Shown here: piece by piece, positions 23,938 through 33,200 of the stretch
Numbering within the stretch: position 1 is the first letter of the stretch
Layout of the letters: every line of letters begins with the position of its first letter
Virus record (IMG/VR): IMGVR_UViG_3300030333_005770
Location: 1-64,000 of that record
Length of the DNA: 64,000 nt
Reading direction: 5' to 3' (one strand)
From: a virus
Program-made: the position numbers and the translations under genes
Notes under the pieces: model-generated
Database searches by the model: none
The model's input: only the letters and a program-made list of their open reading frames with translations
Told to the model about the DNA's origin: nothing

Positions 23938-24033
23938 TTATTTGCAAACCTCGAAGGTTATAATAATAAGTACAAAGACAATAACGGCAGCTACCATTTT
24001 TTGTTTTGTGGTTAAAAGCTTTATATTTTTCAT
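23938..24033 (-). CDS. 31-aa single-helix membrane peptide
   Basis: ATG 24033 overlaps the stop of the lipoprotein gene (ATGA), and the frame ends at TAA 23940-23938. A basic start (KNIKLLTTKQK) is followed by one membrane helix (VAAVIVFVLIIITFEV) and Cys-Lys. The arrangement suits an N-in inner-membrane peptide, for example an antiholin, pinholin or spanin-like partner. Its position between the lipoprotein and the holin-like gene supports a lysis role; the sequence alone does not prove it. Confidence 0.5.
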   Translation of the reverse strand: MKNIKLLTTKQKMVAAVIVFVLIIITFEVCK

Positions 24034-24506
24034 GATGGTCTTGGCGGTTCTCTAAGTTCTGGGTTATTTGCCCCCACAGTACGGGTTGGGAAGGGGGCTC
24101 GTGTTTGGTGCTTAATCGCTTCGCTCTTTGAGCATTGCCGGGCGACAAATATTGGGATAGCCAGATATGCCCCCAAGCAAACGGCCGCAATTATTAGGAT
24201 CCTTTTCACATACGAAGTGAATTGGTCAAATAACCCGGCGTGTTCACCGGCTTGCTGCCTAAGCAACGCTTCTACATCACCCTTTGAAAGGGCCTCTATG
24301 GTATCTTTGGCTTCAGTCAACTCTTCGTTACCTCTGAATATCTCGCCCGACAGACCCCCACCGGCCGCACCGACTGCCGCTCCGCCCGGGCCGGCTAACA
24401 CTGCCCCCGTTGCCCCGCCTACCGTTGCTCCAATTGTCGGGTAGAACTGCTTAAAGGAGCAGCCCGTAAAACAAATAAGCATACTAAGTATGGCAATGTA
24501 TCTCAT
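24030..24506 (-). CDS. Lipoprotein-like membrane protein with a glycine zipper
   Basis: 158 residues. The N-terminus is a signal peptide with a lipobox-like end (SMLICFTGC, Cys16). A Gly/Ala-rich segment follows (about 25-55, GATVGGATGAVLAGPGGAAV), typical of glycine-zipper membrane insertion. Next is a charged helix (LTEAKDTIEALSKGDVEALL), a second membrane helix (ILIIAAVCLGAYLAIPIFVA, about 107-126) and a polar tail. It starts after a strong terminator and heads the lysis-like trio. It may be a spanin-like envelope protein, though a lipoprotein with a C-terminal membrane helix is unusual. Phe at the -3 position makes the lipobox imperfect. Confidence 0.6.
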   Translation of the reverse strand: MRYIAILSMLICFTGCSFKQFYPTIGATVGGATGAVLAGPGGAAVGAAGGGLSGEIFRGNEELTEAKDTIEALSKGDVEALLRQQAGEHAGLFDQFTSYVKRILIIAAVCLGAYLAIPIFVARQCSKSEAIKHQTRAPFPTRTVGANNPELREPPRPS

Positions 24507-24543
24507 AAAAGAAAAAGGGCTTGGAGTATTAAACCCCAGCCCT
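24507..24543 (-). terminator. Rho-independent terminator before the lysis-like cluster
   Basis: In the minus direction AGGGCTGGGG and a CTCCAAGCCCT arm form a stem (AGGGCT/AGCCCT exact, 24543-24516) followed by TTTTTCTTTT. It ends transcription behind the 76-aa gene and lies immediately before the lipoprotein start, so the lysis genes probably need readthrough or their own promoter. Confidence 0.8.
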
Positions 24544-24572
24544 GATGGTTTAAAGTAATATGATATCTAAGA

Positions 24573-24803
24573 TCAGTCTTCAGCATCGAGAGCTTCGACG
24601 AAATCTTCCGGGGCGATTTCTTCAGTGTCCCCGGAATCGTTAACTGGGAATGGTCCGTCAGCAGAAACGGGAATGCCGTACTTGCCGTCGACCTCTATAA
24701 CCGGCCCGTAACCCGAGCTCCAGCGACCGTCAAAACGGTCATTAAGTTCAGAGTTCCGAGCGTTGGCCGCTTCTTCGGTTTCAAATATTTCTAGAGTAAT
24801 CAT
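24573..24803 (-). CDS. Small acidic protein after the fibre genes (76 aa)
   Basis: 76 residues from ATG 24803, three bases after the stop of the LamG-like gene; a TTG at 24809 is an alternative start. The sequence (MITLEIFETEEAANARNSEL, then GKYGIPVSADGPF) could be a small alpha/beta fold. The C-terminal end is acidic. A terminator follows directly. It could be a fibre chaperone, since such small genes often follow fibre genes, but nothing confirms that. Confidence 0.6.
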   Translation of the reverse strand: MITLEIFETEEAANARNSELNDRFDGRWSSGYGPVIEVDGKYGIPVSADGPFPVNDSGDTEEIAPEDFVEALDAED

Positions 24804-24805
24804 GT

Positions 24806-26185
24806 TCAAAGTCCTATGTATGTTGATTGAGTGTCGAGGTACCCGTCGAATTTTTCTTCCACGTAAGCGACCGCCCTGAGAATTTCTACATTTGAAAGAG
24901 CGACGGGCATAAGGATTTGCTCTGCTCGATTGCAGGATCCGTACAGGGGTTCAGTACTGATCGACCTAGAGACTATGCTCGGGTATACGTTGTAATCCTC
25001 GTTTTGCCCGGTGTTTGCTGCCGCTCCATTCTCCCAGTAACGGCCCAGCATGCTTTTGGTGGGTAATCCAGTAACATCCAGAACTAGAGCACCATCTATA
25101 AAGACTTTTTGGTCACCATTTCCCTGAACCCTACTAACAGCAACGTGCAAACGATCCTTCCAAGATGTGGCTACTGTTGGTAGGCTAACAGACCGTGTCA
25201 ATGAGTAGTCCGAAACTCCCGACGAGCCGCCTATCCTAAACGATGCGGTAGACCAATTATTTCCACCAGCGTAGTAACTGTCTTTTCCTACAGCCCATGC
25301 TGGTGGGTTGGGATCTATCCATGGGGATCGTGTTGACCATCTCCAGGCGTATGCGTGGGTTTCTTTGGGGTTATTACCGGGGTGAGTAGCGGTAGCCATG
25401 CTCCTCCAAGACTCATGGTAGCTCTGGTTGACTCCAAAAGTGTCTCCATAAATGTTGGCGTTGTTCGGTGCAGCGGTAAAAACCATAATTTCCGTAGTAC
25501 CTTCGTCCATTATACAGATTCTGGAATCATGATTGCCCGTATTAGTGACAGTTGGAGCAAAGTAAGCGGCAAGCGCAGTTGCGTTGTTGTTGCTCCCATG
25601 GCGCCTGGCCCAGTATTGAGCAAGCGAAGGGTCATACCCGACAATAGGAATAGCTGATTGCGTACCCCCAGCCGTGTAATCCATCACGCTAAGATTGTAG
25701 TGCGAGTATTGTCCTGGCCCGTCAATTGCGAAATCCCAAGAATCTGCCTGGTTTCCAACGTTCCCTGTATATGTCGCATTACCAAGAACTAGATGCTCAG
25801 CCTCAGCATTCAAATGCCATAGGGGCTCAGTACCCAGGAAATGAGTAACCCCCGACTGATCGCTTGGAACGTTATTTGGATATCCCAAGTCATCAGCACT
25901 GGGGAAATCGACAGGTCCAACAACATTGGGGCTGAGTGTTTCGTCAGTCCCACGTGTAAAGGATACCCGGTAAAAATACGCCGTGCCCGCGTTGGCAGTC
26001 ATGTCGGTATATTGAACACTTGTCCCTGTGGTAGGAGAGTTGTGGGTGTACAATAGATTACTGGCATCAATAACACCGCCTGGGCATGGGTCGCTACCTA
26101 CATTGCGGTAGACCTTGTATCCGTCATTATCGTTAGCACCGCTGTTGTCGTCGGTGAAGGTGAGTCGTATTCTTGATTGAGCCAT
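24806..26185 (-). CDS. Fibre/receptor-binding protein with Fn3-like and LamG-like domains
   Basis: 459 residues, beta-rich. Residues 1-95 read as a fibronectin type III-like domain (RIRLTFTDDNSGANDNDGYKV at the start, TAYFYRVSFTRG at the end). The rest contains a LamG/concanavalin-like pattern, with WDFAIDGPGQY, DRLHVAVSRVQGNGDQKVFIDG and ALSNVEILRAVAYVEE resembling its later strands. The gene follows the collagen-like protein at a 2-base distance, so the two are co-translated and may form one adhesin. Such domains bind sugars or proteins on the host surface. Direct receptor unknown. Confidence 0.65.
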   Translation of the reverse strand: MAQSRIRLTFTDDNSGANDNDGYKVYRNVGSDPCPGGVIDASNLLYTHNSPTTGTSVQYTDMTANAGTAYFYRVSFTRGTDETLSPNVVGPVDFPSADDLGYPNNVPSDQSGVTHFLGTEPLWHLNAEAEHLVLGNATYTGNVGNQADSWDFAIDGPGQYSHYNLSVMDYTAGGTQSAIPIVGYDPSLAQYWARRHGSNNNATALAAYFAPTVTNTGNHDSRICIMDEGTTEIMVFTAAPNNANIYGDTFGVNQSYHESWRSMATATHPGNNPKETHAYAWRWSTRSPWIDPNPPAWAVGKDSYYAGGNNWSTASFRIGGSSGVSDYSLTRSVSLPTVATSWKDRLHVAVSRVQGNGDQKVFIDGALVLDVTGLPTKSMLGRYWENGAAANTGQNEDYNVYPSIVSRSISTEPLYGSCNRAEQILMPVALSNVEILRAVAYVEEKFDGYLDTQSTYIGL

Positions 26186-26187
26186 GA

Positions 26188-27588
26188 TTAAACTGAGTAG
26201 TAGTATTCTATTTCGTCGGGGTCGTTATTGCCCCCCGCATTGAAGATTAGTTCCGCTTGGTAGACTATTGGACCTTTAAGTATCTCAGACCCGTCATTTG
26301 CAAGGATAACACCTTCGGCGGACAGGGTGGGAGCTACCAGGGGAGCTATTTGCAGGACATAGTCTTGAACCTCGGTATTTTGAAGGCCGGTGTCGTCCGT
26401 AACTTTTAGGGATACTTGTACGGTCTGGGTTGTATCGCCGTAAACCCCAACAGGTAAAGTTACTTGATAAGTAGCACCAGTACCAACTTCGGAGTTAAAA
26501 TTATTTGACCATTCGCGTTGCACTACGGTGCCGTCATCATCGGTACTTGTGTCGGTAAAGGTGACCGTCTGACCGTAATTGAAGTTTCCGGGTGCAGGTG
26601 TAAATTCGGAGTCTGGAGCCGTGGGGGCGACCCCGTAGACTACCCACGAGGATCCGTTCCATATGATCAGGGCTTCTTTGTCGGACTCCCATTTCATATG
26701 CCCAACATCTGTCCCGGTTCCGCGAGTTGCTCGGGTTGTGACCTCTATTTGACCAGCATCCGCACCTGGGGGGCCTTGATCGCCCTGTGGTCCTTGCGGT
26801 CCGACCGGTCCTTGAGCACCAGCGGCACCCGCTACGCCTTGCGCCCCGTCAGCACCGTCAGCTCCGTCAGTACCTGGAGCTCCCTGAGAAGCCAATAGCG
26901 CCCAGTTGGACGTGTCAACGGTAGGATCGTTGGTCGTTTGGGGACTAGCAAATTCCCAGGCCGTTCCACGGTTTCTAGGGTTGGACGGATCGTTCAATTT
27001 GCACCAAACATCCACCCCCGCGTCATCTACGACTTTTATCGTGTCCGAATTTACCGAGTAGTTAGTAATAACGTACGAGTTTGAAAGTGAAAGAGTGAAG
27101 GTATTCCCCCCACCAGGCGATCCTATGTTTGTGATCTGTAGAAACACTATGCGTTTTCCATTTTCCGTCCCGTCAACCGTATGACCAGATGGGTAGACAC
27201 CTGTTGCGTCAGCAACGTATGGGTTTACTGTAGATATGCAAAAGTACGAAGACCCGTTATGACCAACGGTATCGTTAATGTCGTATGCGGTGGCTGTTGC
27301 CCATTGGCCCTCCCAGGTCAACCCTGCTGGAGCGACCGCTCCCGCTGTGCCCGCTGGTCCTGCTGGACCCGCCGGTCCTTGAAGCCCTTGTGGGCCTGCT
27401 GGTCCTTGTGCGCCAGCCGGTCCTTGAGCGCCATCAGCGCCATCAGCGCCGTCGTTTCCTGCTGGACCTTGTGGGCCGGCAGGTCCTGTAGGTCCCGGAC
27501 CTCCGGGTGCGCCCCCCGCGTCACGCCCAAAAGGACGTACGCGGTCTTGAAAATTAAGAAACGGTTCGGTTTTTGCGTCGATGGCCAT
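26188..27588 (-). CDS. Collagen-like fibre protein with carbohydrate-binding-like and PKD-like domains
   Basis: 466 residues. Collagen-like Gly-x-y runs lie at about 26-85 and 240-280 ([19 protein letters not shown]), which should form a triple helix and make a trimeric fibre. Between and after them are an N-terminal globular unit ([20 protein letters not shown], similar to chitin-binding-type modules) and a PKD-like unit ([20 protein letters not shown]). The start has a GAGGAG Shine-Dalgarno overlapping the previous stop. Repeats at DNA level make the region prone to recombination, allowing fibre length change. It pairs with the LamG-like protein downstream. Confidence 0.75.
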   Translation of the reverse strand: MAIDAKTEPFLNFQDRVRPFGRDAGGAPGGPGPTGPAGPQGPAGNDGADGADGAQGPAGAQGPAGPQGLQGPAGPAGPAGTAGAVAPAGLTWEGQWATATAYDINDTVGHNGSSYFCISTVNPYVADATGVYPSGHTVDGTENGKRIVFLQITNIGSPGGGNTFTLSLSNSYVITNYSVNSDTIKVVDDAGVDVWCKLNDPSNPRNRGTAWEFASPQTTNDPTVDTSNWALLASQGAPGTDGADGADGAQGVAGAAGAQGPVGPQGPQGDQGPPGADAGQIEVTTRATRGTGTDVGHMKWESDKEALIIWNGSSWVVYGVAPTAPDSEFTPAPGNFNYGQTVTFTDTSTDDDGTVVQREWSNNFNSEVGTGATYQVTLPVGVYGDTTQTVQVSLKVTDDTGLQNTEVQDYVLQIAPLVAPTLSAEGVILANDGSEILKGPIVYQAELIFNAGGNNDPDEIEYYYSV

Positions 27589-27592
27589 TAAA

Positions 27593-27871
27593 TCATCTCC
27601 TCGGTTTAAACATTTCGGGGTTAGCTACTTTTCTATTTTTAACCTCTATTTTAAGGACCGTCTCCGCGATAGATAGCGGCGATAGGCTCTCAAGCGCGTT
27701 AACGACTGCCTTGAGAGCAAGAGTTTCGTCGGCTGGGGTTGATGGGTCAAGGAGCTTCCCGAGGTATCGGGATTTTTCCTTTTGAAAACGCTCATCAAGC
27801 GTCTGAAAAGCTTTATCATTGGTAAGTCTCTTAATGTCAGCAAGCTGATCGAATATAATTACGTCGGTCAT
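27593..27871 (-). CDS. Small helical protein before the fibre genes (92 aa)
   Basis: 92 residues from ATG 27871; a longer frame to 27910 has no ATG. Mostly helical and charged ([20 protein letters not shown]) with a hydrophobic middle ([23 protein letters not shown]). It may be a minor head or fibre-assembly factor. The position between the portal-side genes and fibre genes is consistent with a neck or head-closure helper. No family recognised. Confidence 0.6.
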   Translation of the reverse strand: MTDVIIFDQLADIKRLTNDKAFQTLDERFQKEKSRYLGKLLDPSTPADETLALKAVVNALESLSPLSIAETVLKIEVKNRKVANPEMFKPRR

Positions 27872-27922
27872 AATTTTCCAAGTATCGGCATAACTACATA
27901 ATCCCCCCAATAGGGCATTAAG

Positions 27923-27934
27923 ACAACCGGTTGT
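27923..27934 (-). promoter_or_regulatory. ACAACCGGTTGT perfect palindrome, copy 3
   Basis: A perfect 12-base palindrome in the gap upstream of the gene at 27871, the only fully symmetric copy of the four. A palindrome suggests a dimeric protein binding site rather than a simple sigma-factor box. Confidence 0.5.
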
Positions 27935-27941
27935 ACGGAGG

Positions 27942-28181
27942 TTAGGCCTTGGCGGTCGGGTTGCGATTGGCTTTACTTATTCCCGTACCGTCATATAGAG
28001 CGCCTAAAGGAGCGCCATAAGCGGGAAATTCAGCGGAATAGATACGTTCCCGAGTGATAAACTCAGCGGCTACCCGGATTCGGGGGCGTAAACTTTGAAT
28101 GCGCCTATTTAATATACGCGCAGGTTGATTCCCGCGGTGGCTTTTAGTTTTGGTGGATGGTTTGGAATGAATATATCTCAT
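27942..28181 (-). CDS. Small basic protein after the portal gene (79 aa)
   Basis: 79 residues with a strongly basic first half (KPSTKTKSHRGNQPARILNRR) and Tyr/Ala/Gly-rich second half. Its ATG overlaps the portal stop (TAATG), so it is co-translated with the portal. Basic proteins here may contact DNA in the head. No family recognised. Confidence 0.6.
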   Translation of the reverse strand: MRYIHSKPSTKTKSHRGNQPARILNRRIQSLRPRIRVAAEFITRERIYSAEFPAYGAPLGALYDGTGISKANRNPTAKA

Positions 28182-30208
28182 TAGGATGGTTGTTGGTATT
28201 GGTTCTGCCCTTGCGGGTTAGAGTTACCCATGCCGGCGGCAGCGGCGGATACTCCGTCTTTCGGTTGTGGTGATACACCAGGTTCTTTAGCCGCATTATC
28301 CCCCATCATTTTCATGATTTCGGCTTCCGACTTAGGATCTGGTGGTGCCTCTTGAGGCAAAAGTTCATCAGTACGCTCATAACCCATAGCGTCAAGAATA
28401 CGCTTGAGCATGGGACGCATAAAGGGGCGCATTTCGGGAGGAGATTGGAAGTATCTCTCTTGAGTTTGCAAGGCAAGCTGGGCTTTCTCTATCGCCCGTT
28501 GACCTTGGTCCTGAGACAGAACGACCTTTGCATTTATATTTAGACCTTCGATCAACTCAGGGGTCATGGTGGCAAAATGAGAAACGTCGCCTTCCATGTA
28601 CTCAAAGACCTCTTCCTCGTCCAAAGTAGCCATGGAAATTTGTACAAGTTTGGTGAGGTGCCCTTCAAAACCCTTCACAATACGGCGCATCCATCGACGG
28701 CCAATTTTCGAAGCTTCTCGGAGGGTGGCCTCAACACCGGTAGCGGTATTCGCTGGTGCGAGTGCTTGGTAGTCTCCCTGAGCCATGTTGGAAACACCGA
28801 GCCAGAGCTGAACGATTCCAAATACGAAATCGATCAACTCTTGGGTCTTAATGTCAACATTGGGAATAGCGGCGAAGTTTAAGAAGTCGTCGATGCTGTA
28901 TTGGTCTTTAAGCTCGAATATTTTACCGGCGTGGAGTTCTACGTCTTCGGGCTCGTCCTCGACAGCATTGGGGTTGACTCCGATTATCGGGTTGGCCGCC
29001 AATTCATTCCTATAGCTTTGAGCGTTGAACTGGCGATCGACATATTCTTGGAATATAGATATTCTCTCAGGTAAGCTTTTACCACACCAGCGGTTACGCT
29101 CTTTACCAATAGACACGACGTTGTATGGTAATCTATTATCAGGAGTGAGCTTAGCTACGTACTCGTAGTATAAGATTTGTTTGGTCTCCGAATCGTAGAA
29201 CACGCAAAATTCTTGGGGGTCTCCGGTCCCAAGAACATCTCTCTTAACCCAGCACTCAACAATTGGGACTACCGGGTTTTCATTTGAATCAAAGGTAAGA
29301 TCCTCGGCCCCCTCATTCTTGTCGATATCGGAACGGGGGTTGGCGTCTTTTTTAACTTTATTGAAATAGTCGGCGTAGCTTACCCACTCCCGCTCTAAAA
29401 ACATGTCCTTAACCCAGTTCAAATCCTTATCATAAAGCTCGGCTACGATATCAGCTTTCTCAATGGATTCAGCATTACTGGGGCAGAGAAAACGATCGCT
29501 GTCTACGACCTCCGACCGTGGACCTTTGTACCGAACCTGTTGAGTGGGGACACCTTCAGGGAAAGGCATGAACTCATGCACCCCGGGTTCCAGCTTAAAA
29601 CTAGGGTCTTCGGCCAATCTAAGTTCGGTCTCACCCGTCAGCATGTTGGGCTCCGGCACGAACTCGGAATCACCCTCAAGGATCGGCCCTTTTCCGGGGA
29701 GTTCTTCAAATTGCTGAAGCTCAGCGTTGTACAAGGCATTTCTTTCGCGGTCATACCATGTAGATATGTCTTCTTCGTAGACGGCCTTTAGTACGACGGC
29801 TCGTTGGATGAAAATATGTAAATAAGCCTCTTCCAAACGCTCCCGGGTTTCCGCTCTAGTTTCTAGCTTCCAGTTAAAATATTTATCGTATGCTTCGGAC
29901 ATCTCTTCATCCCCGGCACCCTGAGCGTCAAATTTGAAATATGGGCTAGTGCCGGTAATTTCATCCTCTGCACGAGCCATGAAGTGGTCGACAACCAGAG
30001 AGGTCAGAGGTACCGATAGGTTTGATTTGTCGAAGATGGTGTCGTGGGAAATTCTATCGTCCCTGTAATTATTGTATGTCTTCCAAGATATCCTGTCCGA
30101 TTCAATTCGGTCCTTATTGTCTTCAAGCAACTGATCCACCCGGTCAGTTAGGTATTTGAAGAGCTTTTTCTCCTGCTCTTCGTTAAGCTGTAAATTGGAT
30201 TGTTTCAT
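28181..30208 (-). CDS. Portal protein
   Basis: 675 residues, in the size range of P22/N4-like portals. Recognisable elements include the N-terminal helices (WKTYNNYRDDRISHDTIFDK), KSNLSVPLTSLVVDHFMARAEDE, the wing region (YYEYVAKLTPDNRLPYNVVS), the stem/crown part (RQFNAQSYRNELAANPIIGV) and a long tail of Pro/Gln/Gly. It forms the ring through which DNA enters and leaves. It begins in ATGA overlap with the giant protein (30208/30205), which suggests that portal and ejected protein are co-translated. Confidence 0.88.
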   Translation of the reverse strand: MKQSNLQLNEEQEKKLFKYLTDRVDQLLEDNKDRIESDRISWKTYNNYRDDRISHDTIFDKSNLSVPLTSLVVDHFMARAEDEITGTSPYFKFDAQGAGDEEMSEAYDKYFNWKLETRAETRERLEEAYLHIFIQRAVVLKAVYEEDISTWYDRERNALYNAELQQFEELPGKGPILEGDSEFVPEPNMLTGETELRLAEDPSFKLEPGVHEFMPFPEGVPTQQVRYKGPRSEVVDSDRFLCPSNAESIEKADIVAELYDKDLNWVKDMFLEREWVSYADYFNKVKKDANPRSDIDKNEGAEDLTFDSNENPVVPIVECWVKRDVLGTGDPQEFCVFYDSETKQILYYEYVAKLTPDNRLPYNVVSIGKERNRWCGKSLPERISIFQEYVDRQFNAQSYRNELAANPIIGVNPNAVEDEPEDVELHAGKIFELKDQYSIDDFLNFAAIPNVDIKTQELIDFVFGIVQLWLGVSNMAQGDYQALAPANTATGVEATLREASKIGRRWMRRIVKGFEGHLTKLVQISMATLDEEEVFEYMEGDVSHFATMTPELIEGLNINAKVVLSQDQGQRAIEKAQLALQTQERYFQSPPEMRPFMRPMLKRILDAMGYERTDELLPQEAPPDPKSEAEIMKMMGDNAAKEPGVSPQPKDGVSAAAAGMGNSNPQGQNQYQQPS

Positions 30209-33200
30209 ACTGATAGATTAATACCTTGTTTTTGCATCTCGTTAATGAGTCGCGCAGCTAATAATAACCACTTTTCCTCTAGTTTTTCGACCCGTTGTGT
30301 TATCTGAACGTTTGTAAGTGTAGTTGAAGCCTTGACTTTTCTTATCTCCTCGTTCGTGCGTAAGCGCATACTTTCGAGCTTTCTGGCTGGTGCGGAGTAT
30401 TTCAGGTACTTAGCATTTTCTTTCTGGTACATTTTCTTGGCAATTGGATCGGATTTGGAATCCAACTCCTTTTCCAAGATGCGCACTTTCTCCCGGAAAG
30501 AACGGAATTTTCTTTTTGTCTGTCCACCATAAGTAGAGCCCGACCAAAATCTAGAAACGATGGGGATCCTGTTATACCCATCCGTCATAGCTTTTCCGTT
30601 AATTGCCCCCCATGTTAATAGAGCGCCTTCTTCAAGGGTGGTAAACAAACCACCGAAAACACTTTGCAAAGCATGTCTCATGTGATTACCGGCAATATCC
30701 CATTTAACATCGTTTACTTCGCTGTAATGTGCGGGATTGTCCCCGAGCAGTCCACGAATGGATCCTTTGACGTTCTCGGAACCTCCGGCGGCTTCGTTAA
30801 TCTTACGAGATAATTCTGTCCAGAACTCAGGCGTTCTAGAGGGATCCCGGGTATGTGCGGGAGTGTTTTGCCCCCACATATCTTCAAACACAATATCCCG
30901 GCCCGTAAAGTCTTTATTAGACGCCCATTCCGTGGCCCCCTTGAGAACAGTAGGTGTGACCATAGTTTGTAAATTTCCCGAACCGAAAGGATTACCCATA
31001 TCAAAAACAGCGCCCGCCATCCTCGACGTGCCTTCGAGCAAGCCAACACCGTTACGACCGCCGGATTGTGCAAATGCGGCCATATCCCCAAGCGTTTGGC
31101 CAATAGCCCACAGACCTGCGGGAAGACCAAGCGGTATGGGTAATGACCAATGATTTTCAGAACCCATATCGAGATCGTCACGCATGAACCCGGGAACCAT
31201 AAATACAATATTCTTATCCCGTTTCCAATGGCTTATTTGATCGTACTTGTTCTCGGTATCATCCTCATCTTCATCAGAAAGTATTCGATTGAGCATGTTC
31301 ATCGCGAAGGAGGTCATCACAATGTTCCCAGCCAATTCCATAGCTCCTTTGAAGCCTCGCTTCTTAAGCATGTCCCATGAACGGGCAGTAGCATTTACAG
31401 ATGCCCGGAAGAACATGTACAAGGCATTCATATGCATGGAGAAATTACCACCCTTATTGAAGTCAACAGTAACATTCCGTGAAGAGGTTGCACTTTGCTG
31501 AACGGAGGCACCGGCTCCAACCGAGGCCCAGAAGGTACTTATCCGAACGGAGTTTTCAGCAACACTGTTTAAAGAATCCGTCCAAGCCCAGAAGTTGTCC
31601 CACGTAGATTTGACATCCTGAATCTTACCCTCCCGAGCATCCTTAATTTGATCCTTCAAAAGCTCGGGTATTGGTTTATGGCGGAAGTATCCAACAAGCG
31701 CACCTTGAGATTTTGCGAACATGTACATCTTGATCGGATCACCCTCGGCAAGTAAATCCTTAGCCACCTGATCGGGGTTCTTACCTTTGAACTCACGAGT
31801 GTCGAAAGGATTCTTGTTATCAATGTTCAGAGTATTTTCAGCTTCATAAATAGCCTTACCCCACTTGTATATATTGGAAGGTTTGAGAGCTTCCCCACGG
31901 AATCTCTTGGTCTCTTCAGTCTCCCCAAGATTGATAAATGCTTGCATGAAGTCCCGGGCAAAGTTGGGAACCACGAATGCGGGGTTTTTAGAAGTTACCA
32001 TTGTGGATATGAAACGCGTAGACACGTTAAATATTTGCATCAATTCCGGTAGAGCTTCGTACCGTAAATTCTTCAATGATTGAGCCATCTCCATCCCAGC
32101 CATGGTTTCGCGGAATTGGATGTAGTGGGTTTCACCCATCCGACGGAAGACAACAATGGTTGGGTCGTTCTTATATTCTTGGCTAATCTCCTTACGAATA
32201 ACCCGCATGCGCTTGCTGGAACCTTCAACACTAAGAGCTTCGTCTTTCCAATCGTACTCGGTTTTTGGAACCTTACGCACGAAAGTTTTGAAGATCTTAT
32301 TGTATTCAGCCTTCATGAGCTCACGAACTTCTTCGTTCTTATGGAGAGCATCCAAATCAAGCCCTTGAAATTCCTTCAATTCTCTAACTTCGGGATTTTC
32401 AGGCTCAGCACCAAAAGCTATGCGACGCATGGCATCATGCATATCGGCAAAGGAATTAACAACCTCAGCCTTGTGCGCAAGAATAACGCCTTCGGAATAT
32501 GCACGTTCGGCGGCGGGGAATGCAAACTTCGGATCTGGTCCGACCTGGTTGCTCCTACCAAAAGCCCCGTGCTTTAGAAGTCCGCGAGGCATATCAAAAC
32601 CACGTCCGGAACTTCCGCTCGGGCTACCAAGCAAGCTCCAGGCTTCTTCACGTTCAAATAGAGTCTGCGTTTCCCCCTCAAACCCTTGCATAGGTGCATA
32701 TGCATAGTTCTTGTTAACCCCCGCGGGGAATTGCGGTTTCCATTTCGATTTACCAGTCCAATCAAAATACGAAGCCGCTTGGATCATTCGTTTCTCTTCA
32801 GTCGGATCAACGAGGTTAGCTGTGGTGCGGTTAGCCAAATCCTCAAGATTCATATCATAAAACTTCTGAATAGGATTATTCGGATGGTTCATGAATGCTT
32901 GGAATGCGGGCTGGTTCTCGATGTTCTTTACGGCTTCTATAGCTGCTTCGGTATCAATACCGGAATTAGGAACACCACGCTCTTCGGCTTCCTTGATCTT
33001 CTTGGCGTTCTTCTTTTTATCCTGCTTAAGATCACGGAGCATGTCCGCGTATTGCTTCTCGTGGTGAATGTTACGAGTGGGGGCATTGCGGGCTTGGAAC
33101 CAAGTACCAACGGTTTCGATGTCAACACCGCTATCGCGAATAGCTTCCATGAAAGGCTCCCGGAAATTCACACGGGCTTGTTCAACGCTGTCGTAACCCT

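Noticed and set aside
26730-27520. Dense short repeats that could suggest a CRISPR array or a tandem-repeat locus.
   Set aside because: They are the codons of Gly-Pro-Ala-type collagen repeats in frame, with no spacer-repeat structure.
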